Assembly (NCBI GenBank): GCA_963819755.1
Contig: CAWFXB010000002.1
Location: forward strand, 1-64,000
Length of the DNA: 64,000 nucleotides
Direction: 5' to 3'
Source: VRUE01 sp963819755
Lineage (GTDB): Bacteria > Actinomycetota > Thermoleophilia > Solirubrobacterales > 70-9
The position numbers and the translations under genes are program-made. Position 1 is the first letter of the stretch, and each line of letters begins with the position of its first letter. Under the pieces are notes generated by a model. It ran no database searches, had not been told where the DNA came from, and saw only the letters and a list, made by a program, of their open reading frames with translations. Shown piece after piece: positions 1 through 12,690 of the stretch.

Positions 1-89
1 TGCTTGTAGGTCTGCAGCCGGCTGCGTTCCTCGGCCAACTCGATCGTCACTCGGCGCAGGTAGTCGCGGATCTTTTGCTCGTCACTCAT
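1..89 (-). CDS. Type I modular PKS, N-terminus only (next subunit)
   Basis: Twenty-nine codons of a second polyketide synthase run off the left edge. The ATG is at 89. The peptide begins M-S-D-E-Q-K-I-R-D-Y-L-R-R-V-T and continues as a charged amphipathic helix, the typical N-terminal coiled-coil docking domain of actinobacterial PKS subunits. The start lies in an ATGAGTGA overlap with the stop of the upstream PKS (TGA at 82-84), so the two are probably translationally coupled. The docking helix would accept the chain from module 6 of the upstream protein. Everything after residue 29, including any thioesterase, is outside the window. Confidence 0.85.
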   Translation of the reverse strand, partial: MSDEQKIRDYLRRVTIELAEERSRLQTYK

Positions 90-3000
90 ACGACCCCACC
101 TGCTCGTCGATGAAGGCGAGCAACTCCTCATCGGATGCCGCCTCCAGCTTCTTCACGTCTTCCTGTCCGATCTCCGCCCTGCTCTCGCGTTCCAGGCCAA
201 CGGCAAGAGAGTGCAGCTGCGCGGCGAGCCCCACCCGGCTCGGGTGGTCGATGGGTATCTCGGCGAGCATCGCTTCGAGCTGGTCGAGCCCAGTCGCGAT
301 CGTCGGTTTGCTCTCGCTGACCGTCACTCCGGACAAGAGCTCGCGGGCAAGACCGTTGGGCGTGGGGTAGTCGAATACGACCGTCGCCCCGAGACGCAGG
401 CCCGTGACCGCGCTCAACCTGTTGCGCAGCTCCACGGCGGCAAGGGAGTCGAAGCCGAGCTCCTGGAAGGCGCGGTCGGGGTCGATCTCGCGGGTGGAGG
501 CGTGGCCGAGGACGGCGGCTACCTCGCTGCGGACCAGCTCGAGAACACGGGCCTCGCGCTCTTGCTCGGGGAGGGCGGCGAGCTTTGCCGCCAGTGAGCC
601 CCGGGTGCCGCGCTTGCGGGAAGTGCGCACGAGGCCGGCGAGGATCGGCGGCAGGGTCCCGGCCGAAGCGAGAGAGCGCAGCGCCCCCCGGTCCAGGGGC
701 ATGGCCAGGGCCGTGGGGGGAGCGGCGGCGAGGGCGGCGTCGAGCAGGGCGAGGCCCTGTTGGTCGGAGATCGCTTGCACACCCGAGCGGCGCAAGCGCG
801 CCAGGTCGGCCTCGGTGAGGCTCGAGGTCATGCCGGCGCCCTGCTCCCAGGGGCCCCAGGCGATCGAGGTGGCCGGGAGGCCTTCCGCGCGGCGCTTTTG
901 CGCGAGGGCGTCGAGGAAGACGTTGGCGGCGGCGTAGTTGGCCTGGCCGGGGCCGCCGAGGGTGCCCGAGGCCGAGGAGAACAGGACGAAAGCGTCGAGA
1001 CCCACCTCCTTGGTCAGCTCGTGCAGGTGCCAAGCGGCGTCTGCCTTGGGGGAAAAGACGCTCTTCAGCCCCTCTGCGTCCAGGGACTCGATCGTGCCGT
1101 CGGCGAGGGCCCCGGCGCAGTGGAAGACCGCGCCCATGGGATGTGCCTTGGGGGCTTTGGCGATCGCTTTTGCGAGGGCCTTCGGGTCCGATACGTCACA
1201 GGCGAGGATCCGTGCCTCGGTGCCCAGTGCCTTCAGGTCTGCCTGCAACTCCTTTGCTCCGGGGGCCTCGGGACCCGAGCGGCTGAGCAGCAGCATGCTG
1301 CGGGCGCCGTGGTGCTCTGCGAGGTGTCTGGCGGTGAGCGAGCCGAGGCCGCCGGTGGCGCCGGTGATCAGGATGGTGCGCTCGGGGTCTATCGCCCGCG
1401 GCAGGGTGAGCAGGAGCTTGCCGACGTTGCGGCCCTCCCTGAGCCGGCGGAAGGCGGCGGGGGCTTCGCGTATGTCGTGTGCCTCGGTCGGTGAGTGGGC
1501 GAGGGCGCCCTCGCCCAGCAGGGAGGCGACCTCGGTCAGCATCTCCCCGGTGCGCTCAGGTCCCGCTTCGGTGGTGTCGAAGGGAATGTAGGTGAGGTCC
1601 TTGTGCTCTGCGCCGAGCTGCTCGGGGTCGCGGACGTCTGTCTTGCCCATCTCCAAGAAGCGCCCGCCGCGGGGCAAGAGCCCCAGGGAGGCATCGACGA
1701 ACTCCCAGGCGAGGGAGTTGAGGATGACGTCGACTCCCTCTCCTTCGGTGGTGGTGAGGAACTTGTCTTTGAACTCCGTATCGCGCGAGGAGGCGATGTG
1801 GTCCTTGGGGATGCCCGCCTCTCGCAAGACGTCCCACTTGGCGGGCGACGCAGTGGCGAAGACCTCGGCGCCGAGGTGCTTTGCGAGGCCGATCGCGGCC
1901 ATGCCGACGCCGCCCGCCCCGGCGTGGATCAGCACCTTCTCCCCCGCTTTCAGCCCGGCGAGGTCATGCAGGCCGTAGAGGGCGGTGGTGAAGACGATCG
2001 GGACCGCCGCGGCCTGCTCGAAGGACCAACCCTCGGGGACCCGGGCGAGCAGCTCGCTCTCGCCGGTTGCGAGCGGGGCGAAGGCGTCGGGGATCATCCC
2101 CATCACCCGCTCCCCGGGAGCGAGGCCCTCCACCTCGGCGCCCACCTCGACCACCACGCCGGCGCCCTCGCTGCCGAGGGAGGCCTCGCCGGGGTAGACG
2201 CCGAGGGCGATCAACACGTCGCGGAAGTTGAGCCCGGCGGCGCGCATCTCGATCCGCACCTCGCCGAGGCGAAGCGGCTCTCCGGCGGCCGGGGCGGGGA
2301 CCAGCGCCAGGCCCTCGAGGCTGCCGCGCTCGGGGGCATCCAGGCGCCAGGGGCCCGACGGGGGCACGAGGAAGTCCTTGGTGCTCTCAAGCGCCGCGGC
2401 CCGGGGCACCAAGGCCTCGCCCTCGCGCAGGGCGAGCTGGGGCTCCTCGGCCCCCAGGGCAAGGGCGGCGTCCAAGGCTGCCTCGGATGCCTCGGTGCCG
2501 TCGGTGTCGATCAGGGCGAAGCGGCCGGGGTGCTCGGATTGGGCCGAGCGCACCAGGCCCCACAGGGCCGCCGCGGCGGGGTCGGGGGACTCCGCTTCTG
2601 TGACCGACATCGCGCCTTGTGTGAGGAGGGTGAGCCTTGCCTCCTCGGGGCCCTCGGCGAGCCATGACTGGATCGTCTTAAGAGCCTCCTCGGCTGCCTG
2701 GTGCGCGGTCGCCGCACCCTCCCCGTCGATCTCGATCCGCAGGAGCTCGGCATCTGCTGCCCCCTCCTCGCCCAGCTCGACGCTCTTCCAATTGAGCTCC
2801 AAGAGCTCCGTCCCCCGCCCCGCCCTGCGCCCCTTTGATCCCGCGGGATCAAAGGGGCGCAGGGCGAGTGAGCGAACGCTCGCCAGCAGGGCGCCGGAGG
2901 CGTCGGCGAGGGCGAGTGATATCTCGGCCTCATCGCGGGTGGAGATCCGGGCGCGCAGCTCCTCGGCCCCCTCGGAGTGAAGCGAGACCCCGCTCCAGGA

Positions 3001-6000
3001 GAAGGGCAGCCTCAGCCTCCCCTCTTCGGTGCCGGCCAGGGCGATCCCGTGCAAAGCCGCATCGAGCAATGCGGGGTGGACGGCGAAGCGCTCCGCCCCC
3101 GGGGCCTGCTCCTCGGGCAGGGAGGCCTCCACATATGTCTCCCCTCCCTTGCGCCAAGCCGCGGTCAGTCCCTGGAAGGCGGGGCCGTATTCCAGGCCGT
3201 GCTCGGCGAGGACGTCATAGAGGTGCTCGAGCTCGAGGGGCTCTGCTCCCTCGGGGGGCCAGGTGCCCAGCGGCTGCACCGCGGGGGCGGGCTCTTCGGA
3301 GAGGCTCCCTGTGGCGTTCAGCGTCCACTCGGCTTCCTCTTCGTCGGGGCGGGAGTGGACCTGGATCTCGCGGTTGCCGCCCTCCTCCGGGCCCGAGACC
3401 GAGACCTGGATCGCCACGGCTCCCGACTCCGCCAAGAGCAGCGGCGCCGGAATCGTCAGCTCCTCGACGCTACCCGCGCCGACCTGCCCCGCCGCCGCCA
3501 GAGCAAGCTCCAAGAAGGCGGTGCCGGGCAAGATCACGTTGCCGGCGATGACGTGGTCCGCCAGCCACGGATGAGTCGAGAGGGAGATGCGCCCGGTCAG
3601 GGTCAGGCCCTCTCCGGTCGGGTCCTCGATCGCGGCGGCGAGCAGCGGGTGATCGAGCGCGCTTTGGCCGATCGCGCCGGCGTCCGCGGTGCCCTGGCCC
3701 GAGGCGAGCCAGTAGCGCTTGCGCTGGAAGGGATAGGTCGGCAGGGGGACGCGCTTTGCGCCCGTGCCTTTGAAGAAGGCATCCCAGCCGACCTCGATGC
3801 CCTCTGCGTGGGCACGGGCTATGGCCGTGGTGAGGGTCCCCTGCTCGGCTCGTCCCTCGCGCAGGGTGGGGATGAAGGCGGCGCTCTTTGCGCTCTCCCC
3901 CAGGACCTCTTGGGCCATTGCCGAGAGCACGGGGTCGGGGCCGAGCTCCAGGTAGGCGGCGGCGGCGCGCTCCTTGAGGGCCCCGACGGTGTCGGCGAAG
4001 CGCACCGGCTCTCTGGCGTGGCGCACCCAGTAGGAGGGGTCGCTCGCCTGCTCCTCTGTGAGCGCCTGGCCGGTGAGGTTGGAGAGGATCGGTATGCGCG
4101 GGGCTTTGGGGTCAAGCGTCTCGCAAACCTGGGCGAACTCTTCGAGCACCGGCTCCATCAGCGGGGAGTGGAAGGCGTGGGAGACGGCCAGGCGCTTGGT
4201 CTTCTTTCCCTTTGCCTCCCACAGGGAGCGGATCTCTTCCACCGCCTCCTCTTTGCCCGAGATCACGGTCGAGGCCGGTCCGTTCACCGCGGCGATCGAG
4301 AGCTCTTGCTCTTTGCCCTCAATCGATTCACTCACTTCAAGCTCTGTGGCCTCGATCGCCGCCATCGCCCCACCCTTCGGCAGGGCGCCCATCAGGGCGC
4401 CCCTTGCCGCTACGAGCTTTGCCGCATCGGGGAGCTCGAAGACTCCGGCGATGTGGGCGGCGGCGATCTCCCCCACCGAGTGCCCGGCGAGCAGGTCGGG
4501 TGAGAGGCCGCGCTTTTGCAGGGTTCTCGCCAGGGCCACCTCGATCGCAAAGAGGGCCGGCTGGGCCCAGGTGGTGTCCTCGAGGCGTGCCTTTGCCTTT
4601 TTGCCTTTGGCGAAGAGGATCTCTTTGAGGGGGGCCTCGAGGTGTTTGTCGAGCTCGGCACAGACCTCCTCGAAGGCCGCTTTGAAGTCGGGGTCTGTTC
4701 CGTAGAGCTCTTTGCCCATGCCGAGGCGCTGGGAGCCCTGGCCGGTGAAGAGCCAGGCGAGCCCTCCCTCCCTTGCCTTGGCGCTCAGGAGGTTGGCGGA
4801 GGGCTCTCCTTCGGCCAGGGCCGCAAGGGCCTCCAGCAGCTCCTTCTTGCTCTCTCCCAAGGCGACCGCCCTGTGCTCGAAGGAGGCGCGGGTGGTGAGC
4901 AGGGAGAAGGCGAGGTCTTTGTGGTCCAGCTCGGGGTTCTCTTTTATGTGGTGCAGGAGGCGCTCTGCGGCCTCTCGCAGGGCGGGCTCGTTCTTTGCCG
5001 AGAGGGCTATGGGGACCGGGCCCGTGAGAGGCTGCTTGGCGGAGGCGCCCGGGCGATCCCCTGTCTCCCGGCTGCCCGCCGGGACCGGCCCCGGCGCCTC
5101 CTCCAAGATCACGTGGGCGTTGGTGCCGCTGATGCCAAAGGAGGAGACGCCCGCTCTCCTGGGCTTGCCGTTCGGCTCCCAGGGCAGCGCCTCGGTCAGG
5201 AGCTCTATCTGTCCCGAGCCCCACTCGACTTTGGAGGAAGGGGCATCGACGTGCAGCGTCTTCGGCAAGACACCGCGCCGCATCGCCTCGACCATCTTGA
5301 TCGTGCCCGCCACTCCCGCCGCTGCCTGGGTGTGGCCGATGTTTGACTTGATCGAGCCCAGGCGCAGGGGCTCTTGCCTGTCTTGGCCGTAGGTGGCCAA
5401 GAGGGCGGTTGCCTCGATCGGATCCCCGAGGGTCGTGCCGGTGCCGTGGCCCTCGACCGCGTCGACGTCTTTGGGCTCCAACCTCGCGTTCGCCAGGGCC
5501 TGTCTGATCACCCGCTCCTGGGAGGGGCCGTTGGGGGCCGAGAGGCCGTTGGAGGCGCCGTCCTGGTTCACCGCCGAGCCCTTGATCAGGGCGAGGACCT
5601 CGTGGCCCTGGCGTTGGGCGTCTGAGAGTCGCTCCAAGACCAAGATGCCGACTCCCTCCGACCAGGCGACTCCGTCTGCGGCCTCCGCATAGGACTTCGA
5701 GCGCCCGTCTGGTGCCAAGCCGCGTTGGCGGCTGAACTCGACGAAGACGCCCGGTGTCGCCAGGGTGGTGACCCCGCCGGCGAGGGCGAGCGTGCATTCC
5801 CCCTGCCTGAGCGCCTGGGAGGCAAGGTGCATCGCGACCAAAGAGGAGGAGCAGGCGGTGTCGATCGTGATCGCCGGGCCCTCCAGGCCGAGGGTGTATG
5901 CGATGCGGCCCGAGGCGACGCTCGCGGTGTTGCCGGTCCCCAGGTAGCCCTCTACCTCTGAGGCCGCATCAAACCCGGCATAGCGCTGGTCGATCAGCCC

Positions 6001-6369
6001 CGCGAAGACACCGGCCGGCTCGCCCCGCAGCGAGGCCGGGTCGATCCCCGCGTCCTCGAGGGCCTCCCAGCTCGATTCGAGCAAGAGACGCTGTTGGGGG
6101 TCCATCGCCAGCGCCTCGCGCGGGGAGATGGCGAAGAACCCGGCGTCGAAGCCGGCCACCTCGGCGAGGAAGCCACCCTGCGTGGTGTATGTGGTGCCTG
6201 AGTGCTCGGGGTCGGGGTCATAGAGGCGCTCTGTGTCCCAGCCGCGGTCCGCGGGGAAGGCACTGATTGCGTCGGTGCCCTCAGCGAGCAGTCGCCAGAG
6301 CTCTGCCGGTGAGGCGACCGCTCCCGGGTAACGGCAGGCCATGCCGACGATCGCGACCGGCTCCTCGCT
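82..6369 (-). other. PKS module 6: KS-AT-DH-ER-KR-ACP plus docking tail
   Basis: All domains are intact: KS DTACSSS, malonyl AT (HAFH), DH HVIAGNVILP, ER at about 1395-2380, KR with CAGALAD and FSSASG, and ACP LGFDSLA. The tail after the ACP holds a helix around L-D-Q-L-E-A-M-L, a second charged helix and a final A-S-D-E-E-L-L-A-F-I-D segment, as in C-terminal PKS docking domains. The module should give a saturated malonyl-derived unit and hand the chain to the subunit starting at 89. Confidence 0.88.
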
Positions 6370-9300
6370 CGCGGTGGCGCGCACGGCTGCCTTTTGGAGC
6401 GCTCCGCTCGCGCTTGCCTCAGTCAGCAGGTGGGCGGCGAGGGCGGCGGCGTTGGGATAGTCGAAGACGACCGTCGCGCCGAGGCGCAGGCCGGTGGCGG
6501 TGCTCAGCCTGTTGCGCAGCTCGACCGCGGCGAGGGAGTCGAAGCCGAGCTCCTTGAAGGCGCGGTCGGGGTCGATCTCGCGGGTGGAGGCGTGGCCGAG
6601 GACGGCGGCGACCTCGGCGCGGAGGAAATCGAGTACCGCCCGCTCGGCGTCTCCCTGGGGCATGGCTGCGAACTTGGCGGCGAATGAGCCAGCGGCAAGC
6701 AGGCGGCGGCGCACCGTTGGCGCCAGGCCGGCGAGGATCGAGGGCAGCGTCCCGGCTGCCGCCTTGGCGCGAATGGTGGCGACGTCAAGGGGCGCTGCCA
6801 TCGCCGTCGCGGGATCGGCAGCCAGTGCTGTATCGAGGAGGGCGAGCCCGCGCTCATCGGAGAGCGGCTCGACGCCCGAGCGGCGTATGCGCGCCAACGC
6901 GGCCTCGCTCAGGGTCGACGCCATCCCGCTCTCGCGCTGCCACAGCCCCCAGGCGATCGAGGTGGCCGGGAGGCCTTCCGCGCGGCGCTTTTGGGCCAGG
7001 GCGTCGAGGAAGACGTTGGCGGCGGCGTAGTTGGCCTGGCCGGGGCCGCCGAGGGTGCCCGCCGCGGAGGAGAAGAGGACGAAGGCGTCGAGGCCTGCCT
7101 CCCGGGTCAGCTCGTGCAGGTGCCAGGCGGCGTCTGCCTTGGGGGCAAAGACGCTCTTCAGCCCCTCTGCGTCGAGGGACTCGATCGTGCCGTCGGCGAG
7201 GGCCCCGGCGCAGTGAAAGACCGCGCTCAGGGGGTGGGCCTCGGGGATCCGGGCGAGGGCCTCTCGGAGGGCATCGGGGTCCGATGCGTCACAAGCCGCG
7301 ATCTGTGCCTCGACTCCCAGTGCCTCCAGGTCTGCTTGCAGCTCCTTTGCCCCCTCGGCTTGGGGGCCGGAGCGACTGAGCAGGAGCAGCCGGCGGGCGC
7401 CGTGGTGCTCTGTGAGGTGTCTGGCGAGTAGCGAGCCGAGGCCGCCGGTGGCGCCGGTGATCAGGACCGTGCGCTCGGGGTCGAGCCGTGGGGCCTCCTC
7501 CCCTTCGCCCTCGTTCTCGAGGCGGGCCAGACGGGGCACCAGCGCCTCCCCCTCGCGCAGGGCGAGCTGGGGCTCCTCCGCCCTCAGGGAGAGGGCGGCC
7601 TCAAGTGCCGCCTCGGATGCCTCGGTGCCGTCGGTGTCGATCAGGGCGAAGGCGCCGGGGTGCTCTGATTGGGCCGAGCGCACCAGGCCCCACAGGGCCG
7701 CGGCGGCGGGGTCGGGGGACTCCCCGTCTTTGACCGCCATCGCGCCTCGGGTGATGAAGGTGAGGCGGGAGTCGGAGTCGGGATCGGCGAGCTGGCGCTG
7801 AATCTGTGCCAGGGCCTCCTCGGTTGCCTCCCGCGCAGGCGCCGCACCTTCGCCACGGGGCTCGATCCGCAGGGTCTCGGCATCGGCGGGGGGCGCCGTC
7901 TCCTCATGCCGGCCGAGGGAGATCTGCACCCACTCGGTTGACAAGAGCCGGTCCTTGCGGTGAGTCCCAGCTCCAATGGCATCGAAATCGAGCGGGGCCG
8001 AGGTGAAAGAGCCAATCGAAACCAGCGGCTCTCCATAGATGTCGGCGAGAAGGATCGAGGTCTTTCCGGTGATGCCTGGGGTGAGCTTGACGCGCAGCTC
8101 GCTGGCGCCAAGGGCGTGCAACGAGACCTCGTGCCAGGAGGCGGGCAAAGCGATTTCCGGAATGCCGGCCTCCCGGCCAAGCTTGATCCCGTGCAAAGCC
8201 GCGTCCAGCAATGCCGGGTGGATGGCGAAGTCCTGTGCTCGGGAGGAGTGCTCCTCAGGCAAGGAGACCTCCAGGTAGATCTCCTCTCCATCTCTCCAAG
8301 CCGCGTTCAGCCCCTGGAAGGCGGGGCCGTATTCCAGGCCGTGCTCGGCGAGGAGGTCATAGAGGTAGTCGACCTCGAGGGGCTCTGCCCCCTCGGGGGG
8401 CCACTCGCCGAGGGGCTGCGCCGGGGGGGCGGGCTCCTCGGAGAGCGCTCCGGCGGCGTTCAGGGTCCACTCGGCTTCCTCTTCCTCGGGGCGGGAGTGG
8501 ATCGTGATCTCGCGGTTGCTCTCCTCGTCGGGAGCCGAGAGCGAGACCTGGATCGCCACGGCGCCCTCTGTGGAGAGCACCAGCGGCGCCGCCAGAGTGA
8601 GCTCCTCGACGCTACGCGCACCGATCTGCTCTGCCCCCGCCAAGGCCAGCTCCAAGAAAGCCGTGCCGGGGAACAAGGCGTTGCCCGCGATGAGGTGGTC
8701 CGCCAGCCAAGGGTGAGTCGAGAGGGAGATGCGCCCGGTCAGGGTCAGGCCCTCTCCGGTCGGATCCTCGATCGCGGCGGCGAGCAGCGGGTGATCGAGC
8801 GCGCTTTGGCCGATCGCGCCGGCGTCCGCGCTGCCCTGGCCCGAAGCGAGCCAGTAGCGCTTGCGCTGGAAGGGATAGGTCGGCAGGGGGACGCGCTTTG
8901 CGCCCGTGCCTTTGAAGAAGGCATCCCAGCCGACCTCGATGCCCTCTGCGTGGGCACGGGCTATGGCCGTGGTGAGGGTCCCCTGCTCGGCTCGTCCCTC
9001 GCGCAGGGTGGGGATGAAGGCGGCGCTCTTTGCGCTCTCCCCCAGGACCTCTTGGGCCATTGCCGAGAGCACGGGGTCGGGGCCGAGCTCCACGAAGAGC
9101 GCGGCACCGCGCTCCCTCATCGCCTCGACGGTGTCTTTGAAGCGCACCGGCTCCCTGGCGTGGCGCACCCAGTAGGAGGGGTCGCTCGCCTGCTCCTCTG
9201 TGAGCGCCTGGCCGGTGAGGTTGGAGATGATCGGTATGCGCGGGGCTTTGAAGGAGAGTGTTTCGCAGAGCCCTGCGAACTCTTCGAGCATCGGCTCCAT

Positions 9301-10952
9301 CAGCGGGGAGTGGAAGGCGTGGGAGACGGCCAGGCGCTTGGTCTTCTTTCCCTTGTCCTCCCAAAGGGAGCTGATCTCTTCCACCGCCTCCTCTTTGCCC
9401 GAGATCACGGTGGAGGTCGCTGCGTTTGTCGCGGCTATCGAGAGCTCTTGCTCTTTGCCCTCGATCGATTCGGCGACTTCAAGCTCTGTTGCCTCGATCG
9501 CCGCCATCGCCCCGCCCTTGGGCAGGGCGCCCATCAGGGCGCCCCTTGCCGCTATGAGCCTTGCCGCGTCGGACAGGTCAAAGACGCCTGCGATGTGGGC
9601 CGCTGCGATCTCCCCCACCGAGTGCCCGGCGAGCAGGTTGGGTGAGAGGCCGCGCTTTTGCAGGGTTCTCGCCAGGGCCACCTCGATCGCGAAGAGGGCC
9701 GGCTGGGCGAAGGTGGTGTCCTCGAGGCGCGCTTTTGCCTTTTTGCCTTTGGCGAAGAGGATCTCTTTGAGGGGGGCCTCGAGGTGTTTGTCGAGCTCGG
9801 CACAGACCTCCTCGAAGGCCGCTTTGAAGTCGGGGTCTGTTCCGTAGAGCTCTTTGCCCATGCCAAGGCGCTGGGAGCCCTGGCCGGTGAAGAGCCAGGC
9901 GAGCCCTCCCTCCCTTGCCTTGGCGCTCAGGAGGTTGGCGGAGGGCTCTCCTTCGGCCAGGGCCGCAAGGGAGGCGAGCAGCTCATCCCTGTCCGCTCCC
10001 AAGGCGACCGCCCTGTGCTCGAAGGAGGCGCGGGTGGTGAGCAAGGAAAAGGCGAGGTCGGTGGGGTCGAGGCCGGGGTTGGCTTTGACGTGGGAGATCA
10101 GGCGCTCTGCCGCTTCGGCCAGGGCGGGCTCGGTCTTCGCCGAGAGGGCGAGGGGGACCTGGCCCGTGAGAGGCTCCTCGGAGGAGGCGCCCGGGCGATC
10201 CCCTGTCTCCCGGCTGCCCGCCGGGACCTGCTCGGGTGCCTCCTCCAAGATCACGTGCGCGTTGGTGCCGCTGATGCCAAAGGAGGAGACGCCCGCTCGC
10301 CTCGGCTTGCCGTTGGGCTCCCAGGGCAGCGCCTCGGTCAGGAGCTCTATCTCCCCCGAGCCCCAGTCCACCTTTGAAGAGGGGGCATCGACGTGCAGCG
10401 TCTTCGGCAAGACGCCCCGCCGCATCGCTTCGACCATCTTGATCGTGCCCGCGACCCCTGCCGCCGCCTGGGTGTGGCCGATGTTGGACTTGATCGAGCC
10501 CAGGCGCAGGGGCTCTTGCCTGTCTTGGCCGTAGGTGGCGAGCAGGGCGGTGGCCTCTATCGGGTCCCCCAGGGTCGTGCCGGTGCCGTGGCCCTCGACC
10601 GCGCCGACGTCTTTTGGCTCCAGGCGGGCGTTTGCCAGGGCCTGCCTGATCACCCGCTCCTGGGAGGGGCCGTTGGGGGCAGAGAGGCCGTTGGATGCGC
10701 CGTCCTGGTTTACCGCCGAGCCCTTGATCAGGGCGAGGACCTCGTGGCCGTTGCGCTGGGCGTCTGAGAGGCGCTCCAAGACCAAGATGCCGACTCCCTC
10801 CGAAAAGCCCGCGCCGTCCGCCTCCTCTGTGAAGGCCTTGCAGCGCCCGTCCGGGGCGAGGCCTCGTTGGCGGGAGAACTCGACGAACATCCCCGGGCTC
10901 GAGAGCACCGTCACCCCACCCGCCAACGCCAGCGTGCATTCGCCCTGCCTGC
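82..10952 (-). CDS. Modular PKS, 3' intact segment: module 5 (from mid-KS) and module 6 with C-terminal docking domain
   Basis: This long open segment continues the giant PKS after the last frameshift near 10950. It has no start of its own that makes sense: translation upstream of about 10950 in this frame is not PKS-like. In order it contains the C-terminal part of the module 5 KS, malonyl-type AT (GHSVGE and HAFH), DH (HxxxGxxxxP and HPALLDAALHG), KR and ACP, then the complete module 6 KS (DTACSSS), malonyl-type AT, DH, ER (HAGAGGVGMAA NADPH motif), KR and ACP. The last 80 or so residues leave the ACP and form a helical, acidic tail with the look of a C-terminal docking domain. There is no thioesterase, so the chain is passed to the next subunit. 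The stop overlaps the next PKS start. Confidence 0.9.
3424..4811 (-). repeat. Homogenised AT-DH block, copy in module 6 (partner in module 3)
   Basis: This stretch reads the same as 19809-21196 at a constant offset of 16385 bases, with no difference in the lines I compared. The same offset also holds, with a few mismatches, across the ER (about 1370-2650 versus 17755-19035) and the KS end (about 5035-5580 versus 21420-21965). No indels accumulate across roughly 4 kb. This points to recent duplication or continuing gene conversion between modules 3 and 6. Confidence 0.85.
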
Positions 10953-11519
10953 AGAGCCTGCGAAGCCAGATGCATGGCGACCAACGAGGAGGAGCAGGCG
11001 GTGTCGATCGTGATCGCCGGGCCCTCCAGGCCGAGGGTGTATGAGACGCGGCCCGAGGCGACGCTCGCGGTGCCACCGGTCCCGCGGTAGCCTTCGACCT
11101 CCGGTACGGGGTTCGACCCGACGGCATAGCGCTGATCGCCCAGCCCCGCAAAGACACCGGCCGGCTCGCCGCGCAATGAGGCCGGGTCGATCCCCGCGTC
11201 CTCGAGGGCCTCCCAGCTCGATTCGAGCAAGAGCCGCTGTTGGGGGTCCATGGCAAGGGCCTCGCGGGGGGAGATGCCGAAGAACTCGGCGTCGAAGCCG
11301 GCGGCGTCTTCGAGGAAGCCTCCCTCCCTGGCGTAGGAGGTGCCGGGATTGTCGGGGTCGGGGTCATAGAGGCGCTCGACATCCCAGCCGCGGTCGGCGG
11401 GGAACTTGCCGATGCCGTCGCGGCCCTCGCTCACCAGGCGCCAGAGCCCCGCGGGGGAGGCGATCCCGCCGGGGTAGCGGCAGGCCATGCCGACGATCGC
11501 GATCGGCTCCTCGCTCGCG
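6370..11519 (-). other. PKS module 5: KS-AT-DH-KR-ACP
   Basis: The KS is split by a one-base insertion near 10950 after the active-site Cys. AT is malonyl type (GHSVGE, HAFHSPLME). DH has HLIAGNALFP and HPALLDAALHG, but the stretch after it (IPEIALPASWHEVSLHALG and on) is unlike the other modules, so this DH/KR linker has a different origin. KR has GATGGLG, CAGALAD and FSSAAG. ACP has LGFDSLA. The expected product is an alkene without a methyl branch. Confidence 0.85.
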
Positions 11520-12690
11520 GTGGCGCGCACGGCTGCCTTTTGGAGCGCTCCGCTCGCGCTCGCCTCGGCAAGCAGGTGGGCGGCGAGGGCGGCGGCGTTG
11601 GGATAGTCGAAGACGACCGTCGCCCCGAGGCGCAGGCCGGTGGCGGTGCTCAGCCTGTTGCGCAGCTCGACCGCGGCGAGGGAGTCGAAGCCGAGCTCCT
11701 TGAAGGCGCGGTCGGGGTCGATCTCGCGGGTGGAGGCGTGGCCGAGGACGGCGGCGACCTCGGCGCGGACCAGCTCGAGGACGTGGGCCTCGCGCTCTGC
11801 CTCGGGCATCGCGGCGAGCTTTGCCGCCAAGGAGCCCCGGGGGCCGCGCTTTCGGGAAGTGCGCACGAGGCCGCTGAGGATCGGCGGCAGGGCACCGGCG
11901 GAGGCGAGGGAGCGCAGGGCCCCCCGGTCCAGGGGCACCGCCAGGGCGGCGGGGGGAGCGGCGGCGAGGGCGGCGTCGAGGAGGGCGAGGCCCTGCTCTT
12001 CGGAGATCGTCCCGATCCCGCTACGACGCAGGCGCACGAAGTCGATCTCACTGAGGTCGCCAGCCATTCCGATTCCCCGCTCCCAGGCTCCCCAGGCGAT
12101 CGAGGTGGCCGGGAGGCCTTCCGCGCGGCGCTTTTGGGCCAGGGCGTCGAGGAAGACGTTGGCGGCGGCGTAGTTGGCCTGGCCCGGGCCGCCGAGGGTG
12201 CCCGCCGCGGAGGAGAAGAGGATGAAGGCGTCGAGGTCTGCCTCCCGGGTCAGCTCGTGCAGGTGCCAAGCGGCGTCTGCCTTGGGGGCAAAGACGCTCT
12301 TCAGCTGCTCGGGGACAAGGGCTTGGACCGTGGCCTCAACGTGCGCCCCGGCGCAGTGAAAGACCGCGCTCAGGGGGTGGGCCTCGGGGATCCGGGCGAG
12401 GGCCTCTCGGAGGGCATCGGGGTCCGATGCGTCACAAGCCGCGATCTGTGCCTCGACTCCCAGTGCCTCCAGGTCTGCTTGCAGCTCCTTTGCCCCCTCG
12501 GCTTGGGGGCCGGAGCGACTGAGCAGGAGCAGCCGGCGGGCGCCGTGGTGCTCTGCGAGGTGTCTGGCGAGTAGCGAGCCGAGGCCGCCGGTGGCGCCGG
12601 TGATCAGGACCGTGCGCTCGGGGTCGAGCGGCGGGGCCTCCTCCCCTTCGTCGCTGTCGAGACGAGCCAGGCGGGGCACCAGGCGATCCC
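10950..12690 (-). pseudogene. PKS fragment: module 4 KR-ACP and N-terminal half of module 5 KS
   Basis: This frame is bounded by two frameshifts. At about 12682-12692 the KR-linker text that reads ALREGEALVPR in sister modules lacks one base. At about 10949-10953 the module 5 KS has one extra base just after LVAMHLASQAL. Between them lie KR (GATGGLG; FSSAAG and NYAAAN catalytic region), ACP (LGFDSLA) and KS up to and including the DTACSSS active site. The KR reads CAGAHVEATV where all other KRs here have CAG(A/V)LAD, so the B-type LxD signature is missing. It belongs to the same giant gene, not to a separate protein. Confidence 0.8.

Noticed and set aside
2977..4503. Long plus-strand open frame opposite module 6 (similar ones at 7960-9645, 18924-20888, 28917-30944)
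   Set aside because: They are antisense to intact PKS domains, have no domain, vary with module copy, and arise from high GC and biased third positions.
1..6369. Thioesterase at the end of the assembly line
   Set aside because: After the module 6 ACP there is only a docking tail. No GxSxG hydrolase is present, so release must be encoded further left.
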